A DNA stretch of 64,000 bases. It comes from Cyclospora cayetanensis (taxonomy: Eukaryota; Apicomplexa; Conoidasida; Eucoccidiorida; Eimeriidae). The position numbers were made by a program, and so were the translations under genes. Shown piece by piece: positions 23,814 through 33,759 of this stretch. The first letter of the stretch is position 1, and each line of letters begins with the position of its first letter. The notes under the pieces are model-generated. The model had not been told where the DNA came from. It saw only the letters and a list, made by a program, of their open reading frames with translations, and did no database searches. The stretch covers positions 1-64,000 of the forward strand of contig NW_020312525.1 of NCBI RefSeq assembly GCF_002999335.1, read 5' to 3'.

Positions 23814-24326
23814 ATGGTATCCCTGTGCATTCGTGACAACAGTCCACTTGCACGCTGGAAGCCGCAGAAGCCCCTACGTTGGTCCCGCCTTGAGGATCTT
23901 ACAAAAAGCCCAAGGAGGCTGAGAGATAGCCCGCAGGGCCTCTCGCAGCCGAGAGGCCAAATAAACCGTCTAAAGAGCATACTGGGTTGTTGCCTAGAGG
24001 GAACTGGTAGCCCTCGAGGCCTCAGCTCGGATCTCCGCTTCCCGAGCGCTGCGATGGGGGCTCATACTGAACCGTTGTCTGCTGTCACACGTAGCAGCAG
24101 CCAGGTTAAGGATTCTGCTTTTCGTCCTTGCAGTCCCAGCAGCTCTGCTGCAACGACAGTAGAGCACTACATGCCGCAAGTAGCAGCCGGACACAAAACC
24201 TCGCCGCGAAAAACGACGCCCCAGATGCATATTGGCGCTAGCAAGGCCACCCGCGAGGGGCAAATACAGTTGCAGCAGCCCGAAATGGTAGCAGATGGGA
24301 GAGTCAGACGCGTTTTCCACGGCTAA
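23814..24326 (+). CDS. Unrecognised frame between ApiAP2 and helicase
   Basis: A 170-codon open frame with biased composition (Ser, Arg, Gln, Pro) and no recognisable domain. It could be a later exon of the ApiAP2 gene, a separate small gene, or chance. It ends 77 bases before the stop of the convergent helicase, which leaves room for short 3' ends. A minus-strand frame of 108 codons covers the same bases and is no better supported. Confidence 0.25.
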   Translation: MVSLCIRDNSPLARWKPQKPLRWSRLEDLTKSPRRLRDSPQGLSQPRGQINRLKSILGCCLEGTGSPRGLSSDLRFPSAAMGAHTEPLSAVTRSSSQVKDSAFRPCSPSSSAATTVEHYMPQVAAGHKTSPRKTTPQMHIGASKATREGQIQLQQPEMVADGRVRRVFHG

Positions 24327-24403
24327 ACTAGATGACCAATAAGCTCCTTATGTAGAATTACAGCTAATGCTGATGTCTGCACGAGAGCAAGTAGGGGAGA
24401 GTC

Positions 24404-27400
24404 CTACGAAGGCACGTTCCTGATGCCTGTATCGCTTTTGGTGGCTGTTGCAGCATTCAACTCCCTAGACTGTCTGCCCTTATGCTGCAGTCGCTGCCTG
24501 AGTGTTTGCCTAACAATCGTGGCTTCCCTTTGCCTCGCCAGTCGCCTGGCGATCCGCCTGCAAGAACGCATCCCGAGCACAAAATGTGCATATAACCATT
24601 GAAAACTCTCCAAAGTAACCAGTGTGGGAGCCTTGCACGTGCGGGTCGATGCTTAGCACTAGAGCAAAGGACCAAACGGATGGTGGCTTCGTACCTGCGA
24701 GCTTTAGCAGAGGCCCCAAGGGGTGGGTTTGTCCCCGTGCGGCGCTGAAGGCTCCTGCGTCTTTCCAGCTCCTCTCTAGTGACATGCTGCTGCTGCAGTA
24801 CTGGGGGAAGAGAAGAGAGAAAGCTCAGCTTGAGGCCTGCTTGCTTGATTCGCGGGGCCTTCTTGAGGTAAGCAGCAACCGATGGTGGTACATCTACAAC
24901 AAATCCTTCGCTGCAGAGTGCTATGCGCCCCAGAAGAGCCAACTGTTGCTGCGAAAGGACTTCCCTGAGGAGCTGCAGAAGGTCACTCCGGGTTTTTAAT
25001 ACCTTGCCCATGGGGTCATAGAATAGGATGGCTACGTAGTTTTGCCTCCCAGATAGACATGAAATCCAAGAGATGCGCTGCTGTCTCTGCAAGAGCAGCG
25101 CCAGACCAGCGGCTAGCAGCCGGGGGCCCCACTGTTCTGACTGAACTGAAGCGTACTGCAACAAGGGCCCCAAATCAGATGCGAAAGGAAAAGACACGAT
25201 GTCCGCTTCTGCAGCACACAGGAGCAGCAAGCCCGCAAAGGGAGATCACACCACCGTCAGGGATGTGAATTGGCGGCATCAACAGCAAGGAGACAGCACC
25301 CAGAAAGCAGCCTGCAGCAGCATAAGGGAGCTTCACTATCCTAGCGTTAATAATACACCTAAGAAAGTCAATAAATAGAATATCGTATGGCAATCCCATG
25401 AATTCTCAGGCGGCTCCAGAGGCATTCACACTGCACATGCCCTACCTAACCGGTCTAAAAGTTGTTTTCTGACTTCTTCCTCCGACGGCGTCTTTGTGGG
25501 TGTGAATGATATTTTCAGCTGCCTCTCCAATCGCCTCAGTTGCCTCCTCTGCGCCTCGTCATACAGTACGACGGCGTCCCCTTGCTCTCCTCCTCGGCCT
25601 GTACGACCCACACGGTGTATGTAAACCTCAGGGGAGAGGGGTGGTCCCCACTGGAGTACCAGTCTAACCCCAGGAAAGTCAAGGCCCCTTGCAGCCAAGT
25701 CAGAGGCAATGAGGACAGAAAATTGCTTTGCTCTAAACTGAGAGACTGTATGTCTCCTTAGTTGCTGCGGCATCTCCGCGTGAAGGGGCCGTGCCTGCTG
25801 CTGCTGCAGCAATGGATGAGCAGCAAGCAAAGACACTTCGTCTCGGCTGCAGCAAAAGATGATACACTGCCCTTCCGGGGGCAACCGCTGCATCAGTAAT
25901 AATGCTGCACGCCGAGCTCTCTCAGCAGGAGCACGAGGCACACGTGCAGAAAAATGGGAAACAGAAGGGGACAGTTGCGATCCCGAAGAAACTGTTAGGT
26001 CTATCAGCACAGCCTCCGCGGACTGCTGCTGATGCTGCTGCTCTTGTAGCTGTTCCTGTTCTTCCTGCTCCTTCTGATCCTGCTGCTGTGCACCGAAAGC
26101 ATCTTGGATCTGCTTAGAAAGCCACTTCGGCATTGTGGCAGAAGCGAGGATGGTCTGTCTCTTTGAATTAAGCTTTGAGAGGAGAACCTTGATAGGTTCC
26201 TCAAACGAAGGCCCCACTAGTTTGTCTGCTTCGTCCAACACCAGGCATTGCAGCTGTTCTAGGTGCAGCAGCTGGCCAGCCTCAGCCAGAGCCTGCACTC
26301 TTCCAGGGGTGCCTATAAGCACGTGGGCTCCCCGCTGCTGCAGTAGCACCGGCCCCAATGGGGGTCCCCCTCTAGGGCCGCCCACGGCCACAACGACATG
26401 ACAGTCAATATTCCCGCGGAACCTGTAGCGTCATCAGAAGCATCAGCATACCGTCAGCCCGCATTGTCTTTAGGCTGTGAAACACATGGATAAATATGAG
26501 CAGATGCGGCAGGGCAGTCGCAAGCAGAAAGACATGCCGAAGCAGCACACGTTGTCGCACAAATACCTGTAGAACTGGGCAGCAACTTGTTCGGCAAGCT
26601 CCCTGGTTGGTGTGATGACAAGAACTGGCTCTTCACAGGGCCACCGCTGCTGGTGCAACCGCTGCAGCAGCGGCAGCACATAAGCCAGAGTCTTCCCGGT
26701 ACCCGTAGGAGAGCGAATTAAGGCGCTCCGCCCTGGTACACCAACAAAAAGGACAGTAGCAGCAACAACAATGAAATGCTCAAAGCAAAAAAAGAAGCCA
26801 GAAGAGCCTCCTTCGCACATAAAAGCCATCATGCAGCAGTACCACAATCCGCAGATTCTGGACTCGACCCGGCTGGCTGATGCTACTAATGTGGAGTTTC
26901 TCACCCGCGACAATATGTGGAAAGGCTCGGCGCTGCACTTGCGTGAGGGCCCCTAATCCCTGATCGGCAAGAGATCGCCTTAAGGCCTCACATAAGAAGC
27001 CTTGCTTGCTGCTTCTGCTTCTGCATTCACTAGCCATCGTTTCTTGTTGCTCCTCTGTGTAAGACTCAACTGTTTGTGGTTCCCCTAGAGCGTCCTCTGT
27101 TGGAGCAAACTCCTCTGATGATGGCGCTACTCCAATACATGCCTTTCCTTTTCCCCCTTTTCCTGGTGCGTTGGAGCCCTTTGAGGATTTAACAGACCTT
27201 GATGGTACTGCTGCTGTTGCTGTCGCTGCGTTTGCATTCTCTACCGCTGGCACTGCAAAACGCAACAGTTGAGGAACACCTCGCCTTCTACAACCCTGAA
27301 CTGCAGGGTGAAGGTATACATCCTGCTTCTGGTGGCTCTGTCCATGATGAGGACCTGGTTTTTGCTGCTGCAGCTGCAGGTGACGGAAATGCGCCAGGAC

Positions 27401-27802
27401 AGGCGGCCGAAGAAATGTTGTTCCTTTTGGAATACTCTGACCAGGCACTATAGAACGACCGTCAGTGTCACCATTGGTGCTAAACCTTCTGTAGCAACCG
27501 ATAATGCTCGCCGCATAATGAATACAAGAGCCCCGCTCTAGTCGAACGTAGCGCTCCATCAGGGCCCGTCTTCTACCGTTTCCCGGTATCACCCAGCTTA
27601 ATGCCGCCCACAAAGGGGCCGCTCCTGTAGGCGTTGCTGCTGGGGAAGCGGCGGGTGTTCCGATTGCAGAAGAAAGGGTTGATGCTTCTGCTGCAGGGGA
27701 AGCGATTGCCGCTCCTGCTGCTGGTGAGCAACAGGCCGCTGCGGTGGATCGGAGCCGCTGGAGGGCCTCTCTGTGGGCTGACGAAGCGGCAATCGTCATC
27801 AT
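24404..27802 (-). CDS. DEAD-box RNA helicase with GUCT-like C-terminal domain, probably organellar
   Basis: Five exons join with consistent phases: 26905-27802, 26567-26732, 25446-26422, 24695-25208 and 24404-24557, giving 902 residues. Helicase motifs: Q-motif region (GFLCEALRRSL, LTQVQRRAFP), motif I SPTGTGKT (residues 307-314), PTRELA, GG, TPGR, DEAD (418-421), SAT (449-451), SDLAARGLDFP and HRVGRTGR (624-631). A Gln/Glu-rich insert of about 40 residues follows SAT. After the helicase core, residues of about 730-795 read SCLSGRQNYVAI ... SDLLQLLREVL ... LGRIALCSEGFVVDVP, which resembles the GUCT/DbpA-type RNA-binding tail of plastid RH3-like and nucleolar Gu helicases. The C-terminus is a basic tail. 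The N-terminus is long, Ala/Ser-rich, poor in acidic residues, and contains CYRRFSTNG, a mitochondrial-type cleavage context. RNA unwinding in mitochondrion or apicoplast is inferred. Confidence 0.85.
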
Positions 27803-28984
27803 TGTTTGGGGGAGGCCATTTTCTTTGAGGTTCGCTCATAAGCTCCCTCTAGGGGCCGTTGGATCGGTCCCGTTGGGGGCCAACCGGACAGGGGGCCCCG
27901 GTCCACGCACAGCTACCTCTATATAGGCCGTCCTCCAGCTTTCATTTCATGAAGCCCCCGCATCTCTAGGCTCCAGCATAAACACTGGTTCTCGCCCGAG
28001 TCTGGAAGCTTTCGACATGGGTGGCCCGAGGGGGCCCTCTCAGGGTCCTGGACGTTGAGGTGAGGCACTGATCTCGACAGGATGTAGACTTTTAGGGGAC
28101 TTAGCCGGCATTAAGTGGGACTCTTGTGAAACAAGAATGATCTGAATGCAAAGGAAGTCGGTTAGGGGCCTTTGGGGGTGTCTCTGCTGTGGCATGTAAG
28201 GGGCTCCCTTTTCAGTGGCCCTTAGGGTCACTCTGCTGGTTGCTGGATCATACACTTATGCTATTCGTTGCCAAGTGTATTTTTACGAGCTACTTCTTTG
28301 AATAGCTGGTATCCCCTGTTGTACTGTGTAGTTCTGTTCCAGGCTTCCCGCCGGCCCCCCCGCATTACCACCAGGCTCGTGTCATTGAAGCCTTCTTTAC
28401 GTTGACCACTGATACTCCGTTTCTCCATGCTTGCTAGCTTTTACTGCACCTTTGAGCTTGCTGGATGACTGATGTAGCGGATGCTTGCAAACAGGCTGGT
28501 CGGCTACTTTTGATGCATCTGGCGGCCTCCGTACCTGTGTTGCCATGAGTCCGTTGCTCCTTGGGAACCATGAGAAAGCCTGTCGTTGAGTCGGTTCCTT
28601 GAAAGCTTGCAGCAGGGATTGCTCTGAATAGCGCGTCTGTGTCCGTCTACTCGAACCTTGTGCCCATGATGGCTGTAAGGGGCTAAGCTATATGTAAGCA
28701 GTATCTGATGCACTGATTGTATTTACTTCGCACTTGGCAAGCAATTGGTTAATTTACCTCTTTACATACTTATCCTAGAGTAATGTTTACCCGATTGATG
28801 AAGACGCAATCTTACGTTCGTTTGCGCTAGATGCTGTATGCAACTGCCTGTAAATGCTAGAGCTTAGAGAGTGCTGTATTGCGCACCCTAGCGGTCACTC
28901 TGCCCTCACGCAAGGAATTCTGTGGGTTGGCATCAGGGGCACGCATGATTCAGTGCAGCTGCTCCCTGATCAGCCACTGTGTAG
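27803..28984. other. No recognisable gene (upstream of the helicase)
   Basis: Holds the presumed helicase promoter on its left side. Only short frames are present, with no recognisable domain or RNA gene. Confidence 0.45.
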
Positions 28985-29275
28985 AGCTCTACATAAGATC
29001 TCCTCAAGGAGATAAGTTACATCATACTCAATACAAGCTTTATCGAAGGTGTTTGAAGGTTTTACGAAAGCATTCTTGTCCCTACCTACTCGCGACCCCC
29101 AAGAGTTTCTGGCATAGGGGCAGAAACAAAACTAGGGTGCGCGTTGCTGCACTCTCTAATCACTCCAAGCATGCACTGCTAGCTGTACATGGCATTTACC
29201 GTACAGGCATACAGCATTAAGTCTTCCTGTATCAACGTGCTCTACAAAAAATCAGGTATACGAACAGGCATTCAA
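28985..29275. repeat. Left direct repeat, probable diverged LTR
   Basis: Aligns in the same orientation with 33385-33690. Shared blocks are 'caatacaagctttat', 'cgaaagt/cattctt', 'gtgcgcgt.gctgca.tctctaa.c.ctccaa' and 'tatacgaaca'. Between the two copies lies the minus-strand chromovirus with its gag next to the right copy, the arrangement expected of LTRs. The copies have diverged a great deal, so the insertion is old. Boundaries are approximate and no target-site duplication was identified. Confidence 0.5.
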
Positions 29276-29899
29276 CAACTCAGCTCCTCACTGATTCTTA
29301 GTTAGAAAGAGCTAGCGGGCTGGAAATTTTTAAAGTGTGGAATAAGCCCGCTAAATAGTTCCCTCTTGATTTGAAAACGGACGACCTCATATTCCGTACC
29401 TGTGCGTTAAGATCAGTTGCATGCGTGCCAGCGGGAAAGCTCGCTGCACTGTCGCCGGTCTCTACGCAGGCAGAAGCGCGAAATGGTGCAACTGAGAAAG
29501 CAAAACGTGTGCACAGCCGCTAAAGTGGATTCTACGGGAGAAAGGATACATACACTACGTGGGACCAAAATAATACAGCCGTGATAGTGGAAGCGCTTGC
29601 TGGCTCCAGAACGCTGAGATCTGTGAGACTCCAGCTGCAAGAAATCAGCAGATAAGTAAAATGTGTACAGGGAACCAAACTACATACTACAATAGCAGGG
29701 CTCCGTGCCTCGCGAAGCAGTATCTGCATTCAAACACAACCGTCGCATGCAGAATAGTCGATGTTAAAGCCCCGAAAGAAGCATTAGGAAGAATGTAGGG
29801 ACAACATAACTGGGAGTGACGGCGCACAAAAATCTGACTATAGAGTGCACGTTAACAGTAACAGCTGGGAACTAGCATTTCATGCACGTCATGCGCTGG

Positions 29900-30350
29900 G
29901 GAAGAGCAAAAACCAAGAAACTCGAGGAATGCCGTCCATGGCGACCAGCGTTGTTAACCAATCCGAGTCTCCAATTCTCAAGCAAGCTGCGAGTCATGCA
30001 GCTGCTCCTTCGTCAGCCAATGTTATTGGCGTTCCCAACGCCACTTCACTATGAGCTTTCGTCTACTGTGTCGTTGCCATTCAACAGCCATTAAATAGAG
30101 CACTTGCACGGCTTTCTGCTAATCCTCCACTTCTCTACGGCGCACTTGACGGCGAGAGAAAGTCGACGAAGAATTAAAGGAGTTTTGGATTTACTTTAGT
30201 AAATCAATACTAAGAGCTCTGTCGCACCTCCAGCTTTTAGGTAATTCGAGAAAAGGTAAAAAAACTCTATCGAATCATTAGTGAATCGCAAAGGGTCTTA
30301 GCCTCCTCGCTGTAAATGTATTCATCTCGTCACCGACCCACCAAGACCAG
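29900..30350 (-). pseudogene. Integrase C-terminus and chromodomain remnant
   Basis: The minus strand near 30340 reads FNPGDWSWW, the GDW motif found near the C-terminus of retroelement integrases. Further on, RRKLIVKWRWE followed by HWLTKEQL resembles a chromodomain core (LVKW...TW). The downstream part, about 30000-29900, aligns with the corresponding parts at 15950-16060 (minus), 18330-18440 (plus) and 42120-42250 (plus). Stops interrupt it. Confidence 0.55.
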
Positions 30351-30389
30351 TCTCCAGGATTGAAAAACGTTGTAAGGTCAACCAAGGGC

Positions 30390-30660
30390 TGAAGGTGGGT
30401 CGGGACACTAGAGTTACGCCAACACAAAAGGTGCTAGCACGTCCGAACGTTCCTTCACACCCTACAGAGCTCTCTCTTACGCCCTGAGTAGCGCTGCTCG
30501 ATATTCGGCGAGGTAAATAAAATGGTATACAGTAACTGGTGTTTAGTGAGAGCCCCTATCATATAAGGGGAACGCTGCATCCACTTCCACGTCACTAGCA
30601 TCGGCTGTTACAAGGAAATGGTGCTCACATTCAAGCAGGGTGACTACGTAAGAATCGCAA
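30390..30660 (-). pseudogene. RNase H remnant of chromovirus pol
   Basis: The minus strand reads HHFLVTADASD, the Ty3/gypsy RNase H start containing the first catalytic Asp, then degenerates with stops. It aligns over about 250 bases with plus-strand 40380-40620, which has the fuller motif TTTDASDFGL. Confidence 0.65.
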
Positions 30661-30849
30661 GACCGCCGATAAGCTTACTCGCTGCAGCCTTATCCCTCAC
30701 GTCACAAGGCATACTGCGTTCTCTTAAGTAGATCAGTCAAAGGGGGAGCGTTCTGAGTAAAACCAGGACTAGAAACTTAATAATACGATGCGAGTCCATC
30801 GTACTTCGCAATGTTCTTGCTGGTGCTGAAAGGCAAAGCCCAGGTCCTG

Positions 30850-31700
30850 ATTCATTTGATTTTACCAGACCTTGCTCAATTCTTGTGGCCAAACACACAC
30901 TCCTGAAAGCACAGTAGCTCTAATGGAAAAAGAACACTTGTGTGCCTTCACGTACCACCCATCACTTCTCTGGCAACGCCCGAAGCTTAGGTCGAAGTAG
31001 CTGTACGTGCTCTTAGACGCTTCAGCTGTAGACTACGGCATCGTCCATATAGATTGCCATACCCCCGTCTTTAATAGAATCATTAATTCTCCCAGATTAC
31101 TTGACCTTCCAGCTCAGCTGGGGCATTCACAAGTTCAATCGGCATACAAACATAATTGAGTCTGCGAGTGCGGGCCTGGAATGATAGCTTTATGCCGGTT
31201 ATCAGCATACTGGGGAGTTTTCATAAATTGATTGTGCAGTCATTGTCGAGTAGACTGTTGATTTATGTATACGGTTGTCAATCGATTCGTCAGTATGATG
31301 CATTGGAATCACAGTTAAGCAATAAGCATTTTTTGGGCTCAAAGTTAACATGCAGCAGCAGCTTTCTGTCTTCTCCAGTACCAACCCCGGGCTATGCCCA
31401 AAAGCGTAGGTCGAGCCCTGCACTTTGCCTTAGTGTCATCCCCTAGCGCTCAATATCCTCTCCATGAATTCGGGGTTTCCGACACCGGGGAATATATCTA
31501 AGGGCTGACTTGAGGATCGACTCAATACTGTTCGCCGGATGACCCGCAGGTGGCCATCCTGCTTGCAGCTCTCTATGTTTCGCGCTAACGAGGACTTCTG
31601 CTTGATCATTGACCAGTCCTGCTGATCCTTAATTACATTTTCAATCAAATCTCCTAAGAAAGGGCCGGCTGCAGAGCTCCTAGTACCTGATTCTTGTAAA
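30850..31700 (-). pseudogene. Reverse transcriptase remnant of chromovirus pol
   Basis: The minus strand reads YVCMPIELVNAPAELEGQVI at about 31145-31090, matching the MPFGL-NAPATFQ motif of Ty3/gypsy RT, and then, near 31055-31035, IYMDDAVVYS, the catalytic Y-x-D-D box. The following residues (EHVQLLRPKLRALPEK) match the post-YxDD helix. In-frame stops and shifts, including one right after VVYS, make it non-functional. Confidence 0.7.
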
Positions 31701-31971
31701 ATCTTCTCTTACCGCACTGCTGAGCCACCCGCATTCAGACTCTACCTTACCTTACTGAAGTACCGACTCCACTTTGCTCATTATAAATGACATGCACTCT
31801 GTCCAAAGGACAAGGAGCTATTGTGTCTTAGTGTACTGTAGGACACTAGCCTCCGCAGTGCACATCGGTAGCCGCACGTACGCAATATATTTGGTCAGCC
31901 ATTGAATTCGTATGATTAAGTCATGGTTGCACGGATCCAACATCGAAGTCACCGCCCATATTGCTCGGACT

Positions 31972-32394
31972 TCACTTCTTCTTGAAGCTGCGTTTGGCTG
32001 CTTTTGCCTTAACAGTTCTTGCGTTCTGCCGCATTTCAGCAAACCTTAGTCTCAGGGACTGCCCTAACCAATAAAAAGGGAGAGTGCAGTTCTGCACCAT
32101 CTCATTGGTAAACAGATCCACTTCATATCTGTTCTCAACCGGCGCTGGCAACATTCGGCAATTGATGGGAGCTTTCACTAACGCAGAATTCCGCTTTGGT
32201 GAATTTCCAATCGCAGCTCTAATCTGTGTTGCCTCCTTAATTGTGCCGCAGCCTATGGGCGTGTTCCGTTTGCCTGTTGGGCCTCCTCTGCTCAACAAGC
32301 CGCCTGCTTCCGCTGGAACCAGTAATGTTGCTCGAGTTCCTCGGCTTCTTACATGCGCGCTCAGTTCTGAATTACATGACCCAATCTTCCACAA
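31972..32394 (-). pseudogene. Second gag-region frame of the chromovirus, no recognised domain
   Basis: A 140-codon open frame that overlaps the end of the gag frame in another phase and continues toward pol. It is basic, with a Lys-rich C-terminus. From its position it may be the rest of gag or a protease linker after a frameshift. I recognise no active-site DTG/DSG motif. Confidence 0.35.
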
Positions 32395-32939
32395 CCGATG
32401 CAGCTGCGCTTTTGGGAACCGGTGTGTGTGACGACTTTGAAGGACGAATCGCCTGGCTTTTTCCTATTCACCCTAGAATGCTTGCTTGGGTTGGTTGCCA
32501 CAGCCCTGACATCCCCTAGGTCGTAACTCCCAACGTGCTTCTTTCTTATCAGAAAAAAGCAGGTGCGATCATTTGCTTCCAAAACCTGAAATGGTCCACT
32601 ACTTGGGGAAGCTCCATCGTCCGATTGCTTTGCCGCTGAGTCCCTGCCCTGCACCCACCGGACTCCATGTTCCAGGTAGCCCCGAAACAAGCCAATGAAA
32701 AGCAGCTTTTCGCCTCTTTTGTGCCTTTTGCAGACCAAAATATTGTGCCTCTCAATATTGCTATCTATAAATGGATTCCCCGCTTTCAGCCTTCTCAATT
32801 CTTCCAAAGCCTTTTGCTGAGCTGATCTAGACATGAAGTAGTGAGTCCAAGCGCGTGTAAATGCTTGAAACACAGTAATCCCGGCAGGTACAGTGCTTGC
32901 TTCGTCTGTAAGCATAGAGCCACCACTGAACTGTTTCAT
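32361..32939 (-). pseudogene. Gag-like polyprotein remnant with zinc-knuckle sequence
   Basis: A 192-codon frame. The N-terminal half contains AFTRAWTHYFM followed by a Gln/Ala/Leu-rich helix ALEELRRLKAG, the pattern of the retrotransposon gag domain (W..F...F, then a helix ending LRRL..G). The C-terminus is basic and reads CIGCGRLGHVIQN and then a stop; a CCHC zinc knuckle (C-x2-C-x4-H-x4-C) needs a Cys exactly where the TGA stop now lies. The frame is otherwise long and open, so decay of gag is less advanced than that of pol. Nucleic-acid packaging is the family role. Confidence 0.6.
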
Positions 32940-33384
32940 TCTTCACTAAGTATACCACAGAAAGCACTCGCCTTTTATCATACTGAGAACCAATCGAAGG
33001 CATACCTGCAGCAGGCCGATGAAATATTCAAGCGCTTACCTAAACATCGCTGACAGCACGCTCTACTGGTTTTTCTGACCTCAGCAGCACATCTATAAAC
33101 CTTAAATCGGCGGTAAACTTGTGTCTTTTTATCACCTGTGGTGCAACTGCGTTCAGCTTAGCTTTCATGCTGGCCTCTACTGCCGCAACGGGCACTCTCC
33201 CACACTAAACCTTCATCTTCAGATTTTTAATAGATGGTGCCAAAAATTATCATATTGCTACTACTACGTAGGTTTGCCCAAATCCGGCAATTCATAAATG
33301 AGGAAGCCTGACATCTCATTGCACCCAGGGGCAGGTGATAACCGAAGAACACCTACATCAAACCATGGGGTGCTGATAACTTTA

Positions 33385-33690
33385 GAACTCTATATGTGGT
33401 CTCCCTAGGAATTTTTTAGCTCCATACCCAATACAAGCTTTATGTTATGGTACTGAGTGTATCTCGAAAGTGCTTTCCCCTTTTCTTCCCTGTGCTCCTC
33501 AAAGCCCCTGACGTACGGGAAAAATAACCGTTCGTGTGCGCGTAGCTGCATTCTCTAACTCTCCAAGGGTTCCCAGTCAGTTCCACATTGCTTTTAGTGC
33601 CAATTGGGCGCAATATTGCACCTTCTTGTGTCGAAGGCAACCATTCTTTGCAAGAATAAGATATACGAACAAACAAGGCAATAATTTAGT
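33385..33690. repeat. Right direct repeat, probable diverged LTR
   Basis: Partner of 28985-29275 in the same orientation. It lies about 450 bases outside the gag start, on the expected 5' side of the minus-strand element. Boundaries are approximate. Confidence 0.5.
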
Positions 33691-33759
33691 TCTTTCCTCC
33701 CAATTGATTGAAATTCGTGTGGAAGAAATTTTAGACTTCTACAATGCTGCTGCTCCATA

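Larger units (their letters stand above)
29880..32939 (-). mobile_element. Chromovirus remnant on the minus strand: gag, RT, RNase H, chromodomain
   Basis: Reading right to left: a gag-like frame (32939-32361), a second frame (32394-31972), an RT fragment (about 31700-30850), an RNase H fragment (30660-30390), an integrase C-terminal scrap (FNPGDWSWW near 30340) and a chromodomain-like segment (30130-30040). Frames carry stops and shifts throughout the pol part. Compared with the plus-strand copy at 40-42 kb, the integrase zinc finger and catalytic core are missing between RNase H and the FNPGDW segment. Diverged direct repeats flank it. Family: Ty3/gypsy, chromovirus branch. Confidence 0.7.
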
